A program made the position numbers and the translations under genes. Below, in pieces: positions 17,176 through 25,596 of a stretch of 35,838 nucleotides of DNA. The stretch covers positions 1 through 35,838 of the forward strand of contig JAILDD010000264.1 in the NCBI GenBank assembly GCA_024689605.1. Reading direction: 5' to 3'. The stretch's first letter is position 1. Each line of letters starts with the position of its first letter. Under the pieces are notes generated by a model that saw only the letters and a program-made list of their open reading frames with translations, did not search any database and was not told where the DNA came from. Origin of the DNA: Lachnospiraceae bacterium. Lineage in GTDB: Bacteria; Bacillota_A; Clostridia; Lachnospirales; Lachnospiraceae.

Positions 17176-17957
17176 CACCCAAGCGCAACATCAAGTGCCA
17201 TCATAAGCGTAAACCCGGCAGCAAACATGACCACACCTATATTAGAGTGTTCCCCAGCAGACATTTCAGGAATCAGTTCCTCCACAACAACATATATCAT
17301 AGCTCCTGCGGCAAAACTCAGAAGATAAGGCATCAGAGGAATTATAAATCCGGCTGCCAGAATAGTAATAACCGTACCGACAGGCTCCACAGCTCCTGAC
17401 AATGCGCCGTCCAGAAAAGCCCGGCCTTTGCTCCTTCCCTCAGCACAAAGAGGCATTGATATAATGGCACCCTCAGGAAAATTCTGTATTGCTATACCCA
17501 GCGCTAGAGCAAGCGCGCCGCCTGCCGTAATAGTGGTATTTCCGGAAATAAAACCTGCATATACAACACCGACGGCCATGCCCTCCGGGATGTTATGGAG
17601 AGTGACGGCAAGTACCATCATAGTTGTTTTCTTTAATTTTGCTTTTGGGCCTTCGGCCTTTTCAGCGTGCATATGCAGGTGTGGTACAACAGAGTCAAGC
17701 AGCAGAAGAAACAGTATTCCCAGCCAGAAACCAATGACCGTTGGAACAAAGCTTAATTTTCCCATTCCTTTCGTCTGTTCCATTGCAGGTATTATAAGGC
17801 TCCAGATTGAAGCAGCTACCATCACTCCACCGGCAAAGCCGGTAAGAGATTTCTGCACCCTGTCGCTTAGCTGTTTCTTCATAAAGAATACGCAGGCCGA
17901 TCCCAGGGCAGTCCCTGCAAAAGGGATCGTAATACCCATTAAGACATCCGTATTCAT
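17175..17957 (-). CDS. zupT: ZIP-family divalent metal transporter
   Basis: 260 residues with about eight membrane helices. The ZIP signature is present in helix IV as HNIPEGMAVGV and in helix V as QNFPEGAIISMPL, which supply the His/Asn/Glu/Asp residues of the transport site. A His/acidic segment, PHLHMHAEKAEG, lies in the cytoplasmic loop before helix IV and may bind metal. ZupT-type carriers bring Zn(II), Fe(II), Mn(II) or similar ions into the cell. GGAGGTGG stands before ATG 17957. Two metal boxes control the promoter (18014 and 17985), which suggests iron or manganese repression and uptake under scarcity. The metal cannot be read from sequence, so the symbol is only a family label. Confidence 0.9.
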   Translation of the reverse strand: MNTDVLMGITIPFAGTALGSACVFFMKKQLSDRVQKSLTGFAGGVMVAASIWSLIIPAMEQTKGMGKLSFVPTVIGFWLGILFLLLLDSVVPHLHMHAEKAEGPKAKLKKTTMMVLAVTLHNIPEGMAVGVVYAGFISGNTTITAGGALALALGIAIQNFPEGAIISMPLCAEGRSKGRAFLDGALSGAVEPVGTVITILAAGFIIPLMPYLLSFAAGAMIYVVVEELIPEMSAGEHSNIGVVMFAAGFTLMMALDVALG

Positions 17958-17984
17958 AGCAAGCCACCTCCGAACACCGGTTAG

Positions 17985-17998
17985 TTAGCCTTCTCTAA
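17985..17998. promoter_or_regulatory. Metal-regulator box 3 (ZIP start-site box)
   Basis: TTAGCCTTCTCTAA, inside GTTAG-N6-CTAAC. It begins 8 bases downstream of the -10 of the ZIP promoter, so it covers the expected transcription start. Confidence 0.75.
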
Positions 17999-18006
17999 CC
18001 AAAATA

Positions 18007-18035
18007 AGTATAGTTAGCATACGCTAATATGTCAA
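18007..18035 (-). promoter_or_regulatory. ZIP promoter with box 4 in its spacer
   Basis: On the minus strand TTGACA (18035-18030), a 17-base spacer and TATACT (18012-18007) form a near-consensus promoter. The spacer holds the perfect palindrome TTAGCATACGCTAA at 18014-18027. Binding there would block polymerase directly. Box 3 lies 29 bases further downstream, about three helical turns. Confidence 0.85.
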
Positions 18036-18063
18036 GTGTTTTTTATGTTAATCTGTTATTTTT

Positions 18064-20187
18064 TCAAGATACGCTTTCCTTACTTCGTTTTTGTTTTTGG
18101 CCTGTCGAATCATTGTCCAGCAGCTTTTTTGTACTATTAATTCCTATTATGATCGTTGAGGTATTATGCAAAAGTGCTGAAGCCGAAGGTGATAATACCC
18201 CCATAAGGCTCAGCACTATAAGCCCTGTATTAAAGCCTACTATTGTCCGATAGTTAAATCTTATCCTGTCCATAAGACGGTCGCTCAACTCTTTAAGTGT
18301 CACGATTGATCCCAGATCATCGGAGCCTATTGTGATATCCGCAATCTGTCTTGCTATATCCGCACCTTCACTGATAGCAATACCTGTATCAGCAGCAGAC
18401 AGAGCCGGCGAATCATTAATGCCATCGCCGATCATGATCACCTTGCAGCCTTCCCGTCTCTGCTTTTCAACGAAAGCTGCTTTATCCTCTGGAAGAACTT
18501 CCGCATGAAATTCGTCGACATTAACCTCATTTGCGATCTTTTCAGCCGTCCTTTTGCTGTCCCCGGTCATCATAACGATCTTGGACAGCCCTGCCTTATG
18601 CAGCCGCTCTATGGTATCTTTCGAATCTTCCCTTATCGGGTCCTCTATCAGGATCACGGCAGCAAGCTTATCATTTTTGGCATAATACAGATGTGAATAC
18701 TCATCGGGCAGATTTTCAAATGTTTCTCTTTCATTTTCAGGTATGCTTACACCTTCATCCTCGAAAATAAAATGATAGCTTCCGATCAGTGCCTTTACGC
18801 CGTCAATAGTAGAGGATATCCCATGTGCCACGATATAATCTACTTTTGTATGAATTTCCTCATGGTCAAGCCCCTTTTCTTCAGCGGCAATTACTACTGC
18901 ATTTGCAATTGAATGCGGGAAATGCTCTTCAAGGCATGCAGCTTCCCGTAACAGTTCATCCGGATCCTCTCCATTAAATGACACTACTTCTTTTACTACA
19001 GGGCTGGCTTTTGTCAGCGTGCCTGTTTTATCAAATACAATCACATCAGCCTCTGACACAGCCTCAAGGAATCTTCCGCCTTTAACTGTTATGCTGTGAT
19101 CCCCTGCTTCCCTGATTGCGGATAATACCGAAATAGGCATGGCCAGTTTCAAGGCACAGGAATAATCTACCATCAGAACAGAAACCGCTTTTGTAACACT
19201 TCCGGTAAAAAGATATGTAAGGGCCGCTCCTGCAAAGGTATACGGAACAAGACCGTCTGCCAGACCTTCCGCCCTGCTCTCAAGCCCGGACTTAAGCTTT
19301 TCTGACTCTTCTATCATACGGACGATCTTATCAAATCTTCCGCTGCCGCTCACGGCAGTTACCCTGAGAGTAATCTCTCCCTCTTCAACCACTGTTCCGG
19401 CAAATACGCCGGCCCCCTCTTCCTTTCTTACAGGGATTGCTTCACCAGTCATGGATGCCTGATTTACCATCGCATCCCCATGTACCACGATTCCGTCAAA
19501 AGGTATGATATTTCCCATTCTGACTATGACATGATCACCTACACAGATTCTATCTGCACTCTCCGGTGTTTCAACATCACCGTCTACTTTCCATACTGTA
19601 TTTACATTCAGTGACATCTGTCTTGCAAGATCACCCACACACTGTTTGTGTGTCCATTCTTCCAGGCAGTCGCCCACATCAAGCAGGAACATAACAGATG
19701 AAGCAGTGGAAAAATCCCTCGTCAGTACCGATGCACCTATCGCAACAGCATCAAGCAGCTCTACTTCTATCTTCTTATCCGGAATAGTTTTTAATCCCCG
19801 CCATACATACTTTACGGCTTTTGCGCATGTCAGAACCGTCCGCAACGGCGCAGGGAGAAATACCTTCTTGCCATAATGCCATACCACGCTCATTACGATC
19901 TTTTCGTAGTATTTTGCATTAAGCTCTCTTGAAGATGATTCATAATAACTGTCAGGAACATTTACCCGTTCCGGTGAATATCTTCTGATAATATCCAGAA
20001 CCGAACTTCGTTTACAGTTATATGTAATAACCGCATCTGCGGTCCTTTCATAAACTACGGCTTTTTTTATTCCGTCAAATCCCAGAAGATAATACTGAAG
20101 GGTGTCAGCCTCCTTGAATGTAAAGCGGCGTTTATTAAAATGTACCCGCATTCTTCCGGGTATCTCGTGCTTTATAACAGCTTTCAT
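18064..20187 (-). CDS. P1B-type metal-transporting ATPase, non-CPC type
   Basis: 707 residues. Actuator motif TGEA (247-250), phosphorylation site DKTGT with Asp386, the EEHFPHS nucleotide-site motif (421-426) and GDGINDSPAL are all intact. The first 75 residues are an HMA-like region without a CxxC. The membrane metal site, normally CPC or SPC, reads YSCALKLAMP (Ser343, Cys344, Ala345), so the usual Pro is missing from that place. This argues against a simple Cu(I) or Zn/Cd pump and fits the less studied Clostridial and mycobacterial non-CPC group. Direction is expected to be export. GAGGAG precedes the start. The DUF6110 gene ends 14 bases upstream and the ZIP gene follows, so metal efflux and influx genes are adjacent. 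Confidence 0.9.
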   Translation of the reverse strand: MKAVIKHEIPGRMRVHFNKRRFTFKEADTLQYYLLGFDGIKKAVVYERTADAVITYNCKRSSVLDIIRRYSPERVNVPDSYYESSSRELNAKYYEKIVMSVVWHYGKKVFLPAPLRTVLTCAKAVKYVWRGLKTIPDKKIEVELLDAVAIGASVLTRDFSTASSVMFLLDVGDCLEEWTHKQCVGDLARQMSLNVNTVWKVDGDVETPESADRICVGDHVIVRMGNIIPFDGIVVHGDAMVNQASMTGEAIPVRKEEGAGVFAGTVVEEGEITLRVTAVSGSGRFDKIVRMIEESEKLKSGLESRAEGLADGLVPYTFAGAALTYLFTGSVTKAVSVLMVDYSCALKLAMPISVLSAIREAGDHSITVKGGRFLEAVSEADVIVFDKTGTLTKASPVVKEVVSFNGEDPDELLREAACLEEHFPHSIANAVVIAAEEKGLDHEEIHTKVDYIVAHGISSTIDGVKALIGSYHFIFEDEGVSIPENERETFENLPDEYSHLYYAKNDKLAAVILIEDPIREDSKDTIERLHKAGLSKIVMMTGDSKRTAEKIANEVNVDEFHAEVLPEDKAAFVEKQRREGCKVIMIGDGINDSPALSAADTGIAISEGADIARQIADITIGSDDLGSIVTLKELSDRLMDRIRFNYRTIVGFNTGLIVLSLMGVLSPSASALLHNTSTIIIGINSTKKLLDNDSTGQKQKRSKESVS

Positions 20188-20201
20188 ACAGCACTCCTCA
20201 T

Positions 20202-20531
20202 TTAAGCCTCTTCGTCCGCTTCTTTTTTCTCTGTATCAGTCTCTTTGAAAGATTTGTCTTCTATCAGCTTTGTTTCATCATCTATCTCTTTTTCACGCTC
20301 TTCGGCAGCCCTGTCCTCATTGATCTTTTTGGCTTCCTCATAAATATCGGCGCAGTTTTCCTGCAAAACCGTAGCCTGATCCATGATGTAATCCTTTGCC
20401 CTTAAAGCTGCTGCTGTACAATGCGTATAAACCTTCTTTGCATCCTTACATGACAGAAGTTTTATGCCCACAATACCGACTATCGCTCCGCCTGCAAAAA
20501 TACCGACCTTTCTCCAGTTAATGCTGATCAT
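20202..20531 (-). CDS. DUF6110 family membrane-associated protein
   Basis: 109 residues. An N-terminal hydrophobic helix with GAIVGIVGIKLL is followed by KDAKKVYTHCTAAALRAKDYIMDQA and a long acidic and basic alpha-helical tail rich in Glu and Lys. This pattern matches the small clostridial DUF6110 proteins, which by family knowledge are usually found next to P1B ATPases. Two Cys (CKDAKK and YTHC) could touch metal. No enzymatic motif is present. It might be an adaptor or chaperone for the pump, by analogy with other short partners of P-type ATPases, but no function is established. AAAGGAG precedes the ATG at 20531. The gene starts just after the terminator of the feoAB2 unit. Confidence 0.75.
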   Translation of the reverse strand: MISINWRKVGIFAGGAIVGIVGIKLLSCKDAKKVYTHCTAAALRAKDYIMDQATVLQENCADIYEEAKKINEDRAAEEREKEIDDETKLIEDKSFKETDTEKKEADEEA

Positions 20532-20589
20532 AATTTGCTCCTTTCAATTCTCACTTATTGTTAAAACTTCTGTTTCCAATCTGATACAT

Positions 20590-20632
20590 AAAAATATGGG
20601 AATGCATCCGGAGGGATCTGGATACATTCCCC
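20590..20632 (-). terminator. Terminator after the feoAB2 unit
   Basis: GGGAATG-C-ATCC (from 20598) pairs with GGAT-A-CATTCCC (to 20631) with one mismatch. On the minus strand the stem is followed by ATATTTTTATG. It separates feoA2-feoB2-Cys peptide from the DUF6110-ATPase pair, although some read-through is likely because only 55 bases remain for a promoter. Confidence 0.75.
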
Positions 20633-20642
20633 AAAATACTTT

Positions 20643-20849
20643 TTATTTAACCTGCATTGTTTTGTGCTGCGCACTCCCACAATCCTTACCTGCATTTGCA
20701 CACGCATTGTGCCTGGGGCATTTTCCGGCCATGGGACAGCCTATGCAGTGCCTGCCTTTCTTTTTTTCTTTGTATATATACAGGCAGGCTGCGGTCACCA
20801 GGCCGGCAACTATAAGGATTATGATCAAATCAGCTAGAAATGCACCCAT
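20643..20849 (-). CDS. FeoB-associated Cys-rich membrane protein
   Basis: 68 residues: a membrane helix (about 5-26), the basic turn YKEKKKGRH, and a Cys-rich tail with CIGC, GKCPRHNAC and KDCG, seven Cys in total counting the one in the helix. This is the pattern of the short FeoB-associated Cys-rich membrane proteins found after feoB in Firmicutes. The tail may bind Fe(II) or a cluster at the transporter mouth (inference). GGGAGGATAAG lies before the ATG at 20849, and feoB2 ends 17 bases upstream. It is the last gene before the terminator. Confidence 0.87.
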   Translation of the reverse strand: MGAFLADLIIILIVAGLVTAACLYIYKEKKKGRHCIGCPMAGKCPRHNACANAGKDCGSAQHKTMQVK

Positions 20850-20866
20850 ATCTTATCCTCCCGGAA

Positions 20867-22858
20867 TCAGCTGAGCTTATACTCCAGAGCCATCTTCCTG
20901 CGGTTATTCAATATGATCAGGGTAATGATCCCTGCAAAACCGATAACTGCGATCAGTCCACCGACAAAACCGGCGCCCAGTGATCCTGTTACAATAACCG
21001 TTCCGATCTGGTATACCAGGAAACCTACGGTATAGCCCGTTGCCAGCTGAAGGCCTATTGCTCCCCAAAGCCACTTTGCTGATTTCATTTCGGAATTCAT
21101 AGCTCCCAGAGCTGCAAAGCAGGGCGGTGTGTAGAGGTTGAACATCAGATAGGCAAGGGCCGCAACTTTAGTGATACCCATAGCTGTTGCAACAGCATTG
21201 CCTTCCCCGATAAGTTCAAGTTCTTCTGTATCGATAAAGTTAGTGATGGCATAAACAGTTGCGATGGTTCCTACCACATTTTCCTTAGCGATAAAGCCCG
21301 TGATGGCTGCTGCAGCCAGCTGCCATGATACGATGCCCACAACCGGAACAATAAGAAGTGCAAAGGGCTGCGAAACGCTTGCAAGGATGGACGTGCTTTC
21401 CATTCCCTCTTCTACAGCCTCAAACCTCCAGTTAAAGGACTGCATGATCTGTACAACGGTGTTACATACAAGGATAACTGTTCCGGCTTTAACTATATAT
21501 GCCTTGCCTCTCTCAAGCATGCTCTTTAATGCATAGCCCAGTCCCGGAACCTTATATTCAGGCATCTCTATGATAAAGAAGCTCTTACGGTACTTCATTC
21601 CTGTAATGGCTTTGATAAGAAGCGCACCGAGAAGTATCAGCACGATACCCAGCATGTAGCATACAAAGCTTATCCACTTTGACTCCGGGAAAAATGCCCC
21701 TGCAAATAAGGCTATAACGGGAAGCTTCGCACCGCAGGGCATGAACGTTGCAAGCATTGCAGCGCTCCTGCGCTCTCTTTCATTCTTTATGGTCCTGCAG
21801 GCCATGATCGCAGGTATTCCGCAGCCTGTTCCGATTATCATAGGAATTACTGACTTTCCGGAAAGACCAACCTTCTTGAAAATGGGATCAAGCACAACAG
21901 TTGCCCTTGCCATATATCCGCAGTCTTCAAGCAATGCAATAAGGAAATACATTACCATTACCAGTGGCAGGAATCCGACAACGGCACCGACACCGCCGAT
22001 GATTCCGTCTATAAGAAGCGCATAGAGCAGCGGATTAGCATCCCCCAGCTGTTCACCGGCCCATTCCTGGAAAGCTTCTATCCAGCCTACCAGGATATCC
22101 GCGAGCCAGGTTCCTACTGTGGTCTGGCTGATATAGAATACGACAAACATTATGGCTGCAAATATCAGTATTCCAAGTACTGGATTTGTCACTATCTTAT
22201 CGATAGCGTCCCCTTTATTCTTATCCTTGGTAAGTGTCTTTCTCTTTTCTACGCTGCTTACTATATCATTGACAAAATCAAATCTCTTGCGGTCAGCAGC
22301 TTCTACGGCCGCTTTGCTCTGAATATCCACCTCTCCCTGATGATAAGGAGCTTTCTGGCTCTGTCCCAGCAGGCCTACAGCAGCGCTTACCACCTCTTTT
22401 ATTCCCTGATCGGATGTGGAAACTGTCTTTATGACAGGGCAGCCCAGCTTCTCTGAAAGCTTAGCCTCATCAATGCTGTTGCCCTTTTTATCATTCAGGT
22501 CATTCTTATTCAGTGCAACTACTACAGGTATTCCCAGCTCAAGAAGCTGTGTTGTGAAAAAAAGGCTTCTGCTTAAGTTAGTTGCATCCACAATATTAAT
22601 AATTGCATCCGGATGTTCATGCTTAACATATCCGCTGGTAATACTCTCTTCCGAGGTAAACGGAGACATGGAATAAGCACCGGGAAGATCGACTGCAATC
22701 AGTTCAATGCCGCCTTCATTGTACTTATCCTTGATTTTGCTCTCCTTTCTGTCAACAGTAACACCTGCCCAGTTACCGATCTTTTCATTCCTTCCGGTCA
22801 GCAGATTGTACATCGTTGTTTTTCCGCTGTTAGGATTACCTGTAAGTGCGATCCTCAT
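20867..22858 (-). CDS. feoB: Ferrous iron transporter FeoB, second copy
   Basis: 663 residues. The G domain has G1 GNPNSGKT (7-14), G3 DLPGA (57-61) and canonical G4 NKND (117-120), unlike copy one. The membrane part starts near residue 225 with Gate motifs MIIGTGCGIPAIMACRTI and LATFMPCGAKLPVIALFAG, including the conserved Cys residues, and ends with VVGTIATVYAI. A run of cytoplasmic Lys-rich sequence links both parts. This copy has the usual Firmicute FeoB form. AGGAGGATAAAG precedes the ATG. feoA2 lies 75 bases upstream. Having two different FeoB within 9 kb, each with its own FeoA and accessory peptides, suggests different conditions or metals. Confidence 0.94.
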   Translation of the reverse strand: MRIALTGNPNSGKTTMYNLLTGRNEKIGNWAGVTVDRKESKIKDKYNEGGIELIAVDLPGAYSMSPFTSEESITSGYVKHEHPDAIINIVDATNLSRSLFFTTQLLELGIPVVVALNKNDLNDKKGNSIDEAKLSEKLGCPVIKTVSTSDQGIKEVVSAAVGLLGQSQKAPYHQGEVDIQSKAAVEAADRKRFDFVNDIVSSVEKRKTLTKDKNKGDAIDKIVTNPVLGILIFAAIMFVVFYISQTTVGTWLADILVGWIEAFQEWAGEQLGDANPLLYALLIDGIIGGVGAVVGFLPLVMVMYFLIALLEDCGYMARATVVLDPIFKKVGLSGKSVIPMIIGTGCGIPAIMACRTIKNERERRSAAMLATFMPCGAKLPVIALFAGAFFPESKWISFVCYMLGIVLILLGALLIKAITGMKYRKSFFIIEMPEYKVPGLGYALKSMLERGKAYIVKAGTVILVCNTVVQIMQSFNWRFEAVEEGMESTSILASVSQPFALLIVPVVGIVSWQLAAAAITGFIAKENVVGTIATVYAITNFIDTEELELIGEGNAVATAMGITKVAALAYLMFNLYTPPCFAALGAMNSEMKSAKWLWGAIGLQLATGYTVGFLVYQIGTVIVTGSLGAGFVGGLIAVIGFAGIITLIILNNRRKMALEYKLS

Positions 22859-22933
22859 TTCTTTATCCTCCTATATATGTGCATACGCTCTCTGCGTTAT
22901 GCTCCCTGATGTGCCCCCCATCAGACGCTTTTC

Positions 22934-23146
22934 TCAGATCTGAATTGCTGTCGCAAGATCAGGGTCGATATTGTATCTTGCATCCTTAATGGATACAACG
23001 AGATTCCTCCCCCTGTCTACAACAGTTATCTTCTCACCGCTGTAACATCCCAGCGAGAAGAGAAAGCTTTCCATTTCTTCATCGCCCTCTGTGTTCACCT
23101 TGGTGATCAGGTATTCTGTTCCCGGTACAGCCTCATTCAGACTCAT
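22934..23146 (-). CDS. feoA: FeoA, second copy
   Basis: 70 residues, one SH3-like FeoA domain: PGTEYLITKVNTEGDEEMESFLFSLGCYSGEKITVVDRG and the closing VSIKDARYNIDPDLATAI (described in parts, since the whole forms one fold). The Gly-Cys turn and the final Asp-Ala-Arg-Tyr strand are typical. AAAGGAGGCAAT precedes ATG 23146. It opens the feoA2-feoB2-Cys peptide unit, whose promoter about 190 bases upstream holds three metal boxes. A leader of roughly 180 bases separates the start point from the gene. Confidence 0.9.
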   Translation of the reverse strand: MSLNEAVPGTEYLITKVNTEGDEEMESFLFSLGCYSGEKITVVDRGRNLVVSIKDARYNIDPDLATAIQI

Positions 23147-23235
23147 ATTGCCTCCTTTTCCGCATTTTTGCTTTCAAAGTACAATTTGCATAGACAAACT
23201 TTCGGAATTATTTCTTCCAAATTTATTGTATTTGA

Positions 23236-23249
23236 TTAGCAATCACTAA
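23236..23249. promoter_or_regulatory. Metal-regulator box 5 (feoA2 leader)
   Basis: TTAGCAATCACTAA, with one mismatch in the palindrome. It lies in the feoA2 leader about 80 bases downstream of the expected start point. Confidence 0.6.
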
Positions 23250-23313
23250 TTATATTATTATTTATATTGCCACAGTAATTAATCGGCACATACAGAATTT
23301 AGCCAAACTGTAA

Positions 23314-23327
23314 TTAGCATTATCTAA
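23314..23327. promoter_or_regulatory. Metal-regulator box 6 (feoA2 start-site box)
   Basis: TTAGCATTATCTAA, beginning 9 bases downstream of the feoA2 -10, in the same place as box 3 at the ZIP promoter. Confidence 0.75.
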
Positions 23328-23336
23328 CCTTAAATG

Positions 23337-23365
23337 ATTATAGTTAGCGTGCGCTAATGTGTCAA
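23337..23365 (-). promoter_or_regulatory. feoA2 consensus promoter with box 7 in its spacer
   Basis: On the minus strand TTGACA (23365-23360), a 17-base spacer and TATAAT (23342-23337): a perfect consensus sigma-A promoter. The spacer holds the perfect palindrome TTAGCGTGCGCTAA at 23344-23357. The layout repeats the ZIP promoter almost base for base. Confidence 0.9.
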
Positions 23366-23423
23366 GCATTTTTTTCGGATTATTGTATGCCCCCTGTTTC
23401 TGTGGTAAGCTTATCAATGTTGG

Positions 23424-23452
23424 TTGACACTACGGAACATTCACAGAGTTAT
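23424..23452 (+). promoter_or_regulatory. Possible promoter of the DtxR-family regulator
   Basis: TTGACA at 23424-23429 and a poor -10 AGTTAT at 23447-23452 with 17 bases between, 63 bases before the regulator start. No metal box overlaps it. The 368-base gap 23147-23514 otherwise holds the three boxes and the feoA2 promoter and leader. Confidence 0.35.
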
Positions 23453-23514
23453 CCGGGCATACGAGCTCAGGACATTCCATGACTATTCCTAACACAAAGA
23501 AGGGGGCATCAATT

Positions 23515-23886
23515 ATGGCATTACAAGAATCCGGAGAAATGTATCTGGAAACTATATATGTTCTTTCTCAGAAATCAAGCACTGTAAGAGGAATTGACAT
23601 AGCCGATCACCTGGGATACTCTAAGCCCTCGGTCAGCCGCGCTATGGGGCTGCTAAAAGATGAGGGGCTTGTAAAAAAAGACAGCGAAGGTTATTACAAA
23701 CTGACCGAAGCCGGCGAGATACTTGCAAAACGTATATATGAACGACATACAGTTCTTACCAAAATGTTTATAAATCTCGGGGTTGATGAAGAGACAGCTG
23801 CCGAGGATGCCTGTCGTGTCGAGCATTATATCAGTGACAAGACATTCGACGCCATCAAGGCTCATATGATGAAATATGGGTCATAA
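23515..23886 (+). CDS. DtxR/MntR-family metal-dependent repressor
   Basis: 123 residues from ATG 23515, chosen because AAGGGGG lies before it; a start 36 bases earlier lacks a site. The winged helix (about 8-65) includes GIDIADHLGYSKPSVSRAMGLLKDEGLV, and the dimer domain follows to the end. There is no C-terminal SH3-like domain, so the architecture is MntR-like but shorter. Ligand positions read Met9, Glu12, His78, Cys100, Glu103, His104. Met9 and Cys100 match DtxR Met10 and Cys102, whereas Bacillus MntR has Asp8 and Glu99. The DtxR ancillary-site Glu83 and His98 are replaced by Thr82 and Ala96. This suggests Fe(II) sensing (inference). It is divergent from feoA2 and is the best candidate to bind the ten boxes. 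Confidence 0.92.
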   Translation: MALQESGEMYLETIYVLSQKSSTVRGIDIADHLGYSKPSVSRAMGLLKDEGLVKKDSEGYYKLTEAGEILAKRIYERHTVLTKMFINLGVDEETAAEDACRVEHYISDKTFDAIKAHMMKYGS

Positions 23887-23943
23887 TAACTGCCTATACC
23901 TGCACTGCAAAAGAATGTAAATTTATTGCTCATATTGTGAAAT

Positions 23944-23976
23944 AAAAAATGCGGCTAAACTTCAGCCGCATTTTTC
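23944..23976. terminator. Bidirectional intrinsic terminator
   Basis: ATGCGGCT (23949-23956) and AGCCGCAT (23964-23971) form a perfect stem with a 7-base loop, with A-run before and T-run after. It serves both the regulator (+) and enolase (-). Confidence 0.92.
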
Positions 23977-24006
23977 AGGGAAAAAAAGTATTAAATCCTG
24001 GCGTAG

Positions 24007-25347
<1,341 letters not shown>

Positions 25348-25357
25348 CTAATGAATG

Positions 25358-25399
25358 CCTCTCCGTTTAGTCGGTCATAGGTCCCGGCTAAAGGAGAGG
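25358..25399 (-). promoter_or_regulatory. Hairpin in the enolase leader
   Basis: CCTCTCCGTTTAG (25358-25370) and CTAAAGGAGAGG (25388-25399) pair over 12 bases with a single bulged base and a 17-base loop. It sits in the enolase 5' leader (about 120 bases), ending about 40 bases before the start codon. It could stabilise the message. It matches no riboswitch class known to me. Confidence 0.6.
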
Positions 25400-25422
25400 A
25401 TCCATATATGATTTATTCGCGG

Positions 25423-25436
25423 TTAGTCACCTCTAA
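25423..25436. promoter_or_regulatory. Metal-regulator box 8 (enolase)
   Basis: TTAGTCACCTCTAA, inside the longer palindrome GGTTAG-N6-CTAACC (25421-25438). It begins 8 bases downstream of the -10 of the enolase promoter, the same offset as boxes 3 and 6. Confidence 0.72.
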
Positions 25437-25444
25437 CCAAAGTG

Positions 25445-25474
25445 ATAATATCATAACTCAAAGTAGGCTGTCAA
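25445..25474 (-). promoter_or_regulatory. Enolase promoter
   Basis: On the minus strand TTGACA (25474-25469), an 18-base spacer and TATTAT (25450-25445), about 130 bases before the enolase ATG and downstream of the last ABC gene. Confidence 0.65.
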
Positions 25475-25596
25475 GACTTTTTTTCATAGATCTTTTTTGT
25501 TTCTATTTTTTTGAAAGTCTGCGTCTTTATCTTTATATGCTTCATGCCGATATGCTCATACTTGCCTGCAATTATATGAAGTTAATCGCAGTGAGC

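Noticed and set aside
18064..20187. Copper-exporting ATPase CopA
   Set aside because: The CPC motif and N-terminal CxxC are both missing, so the copper label is not supported.
23147..23235. Riboswitch in the long feoA2 leader
   Set aside because: The stretch is A/T-rich without a stable stem or a known aptamer motif; a leader of this length alone is not evidence.
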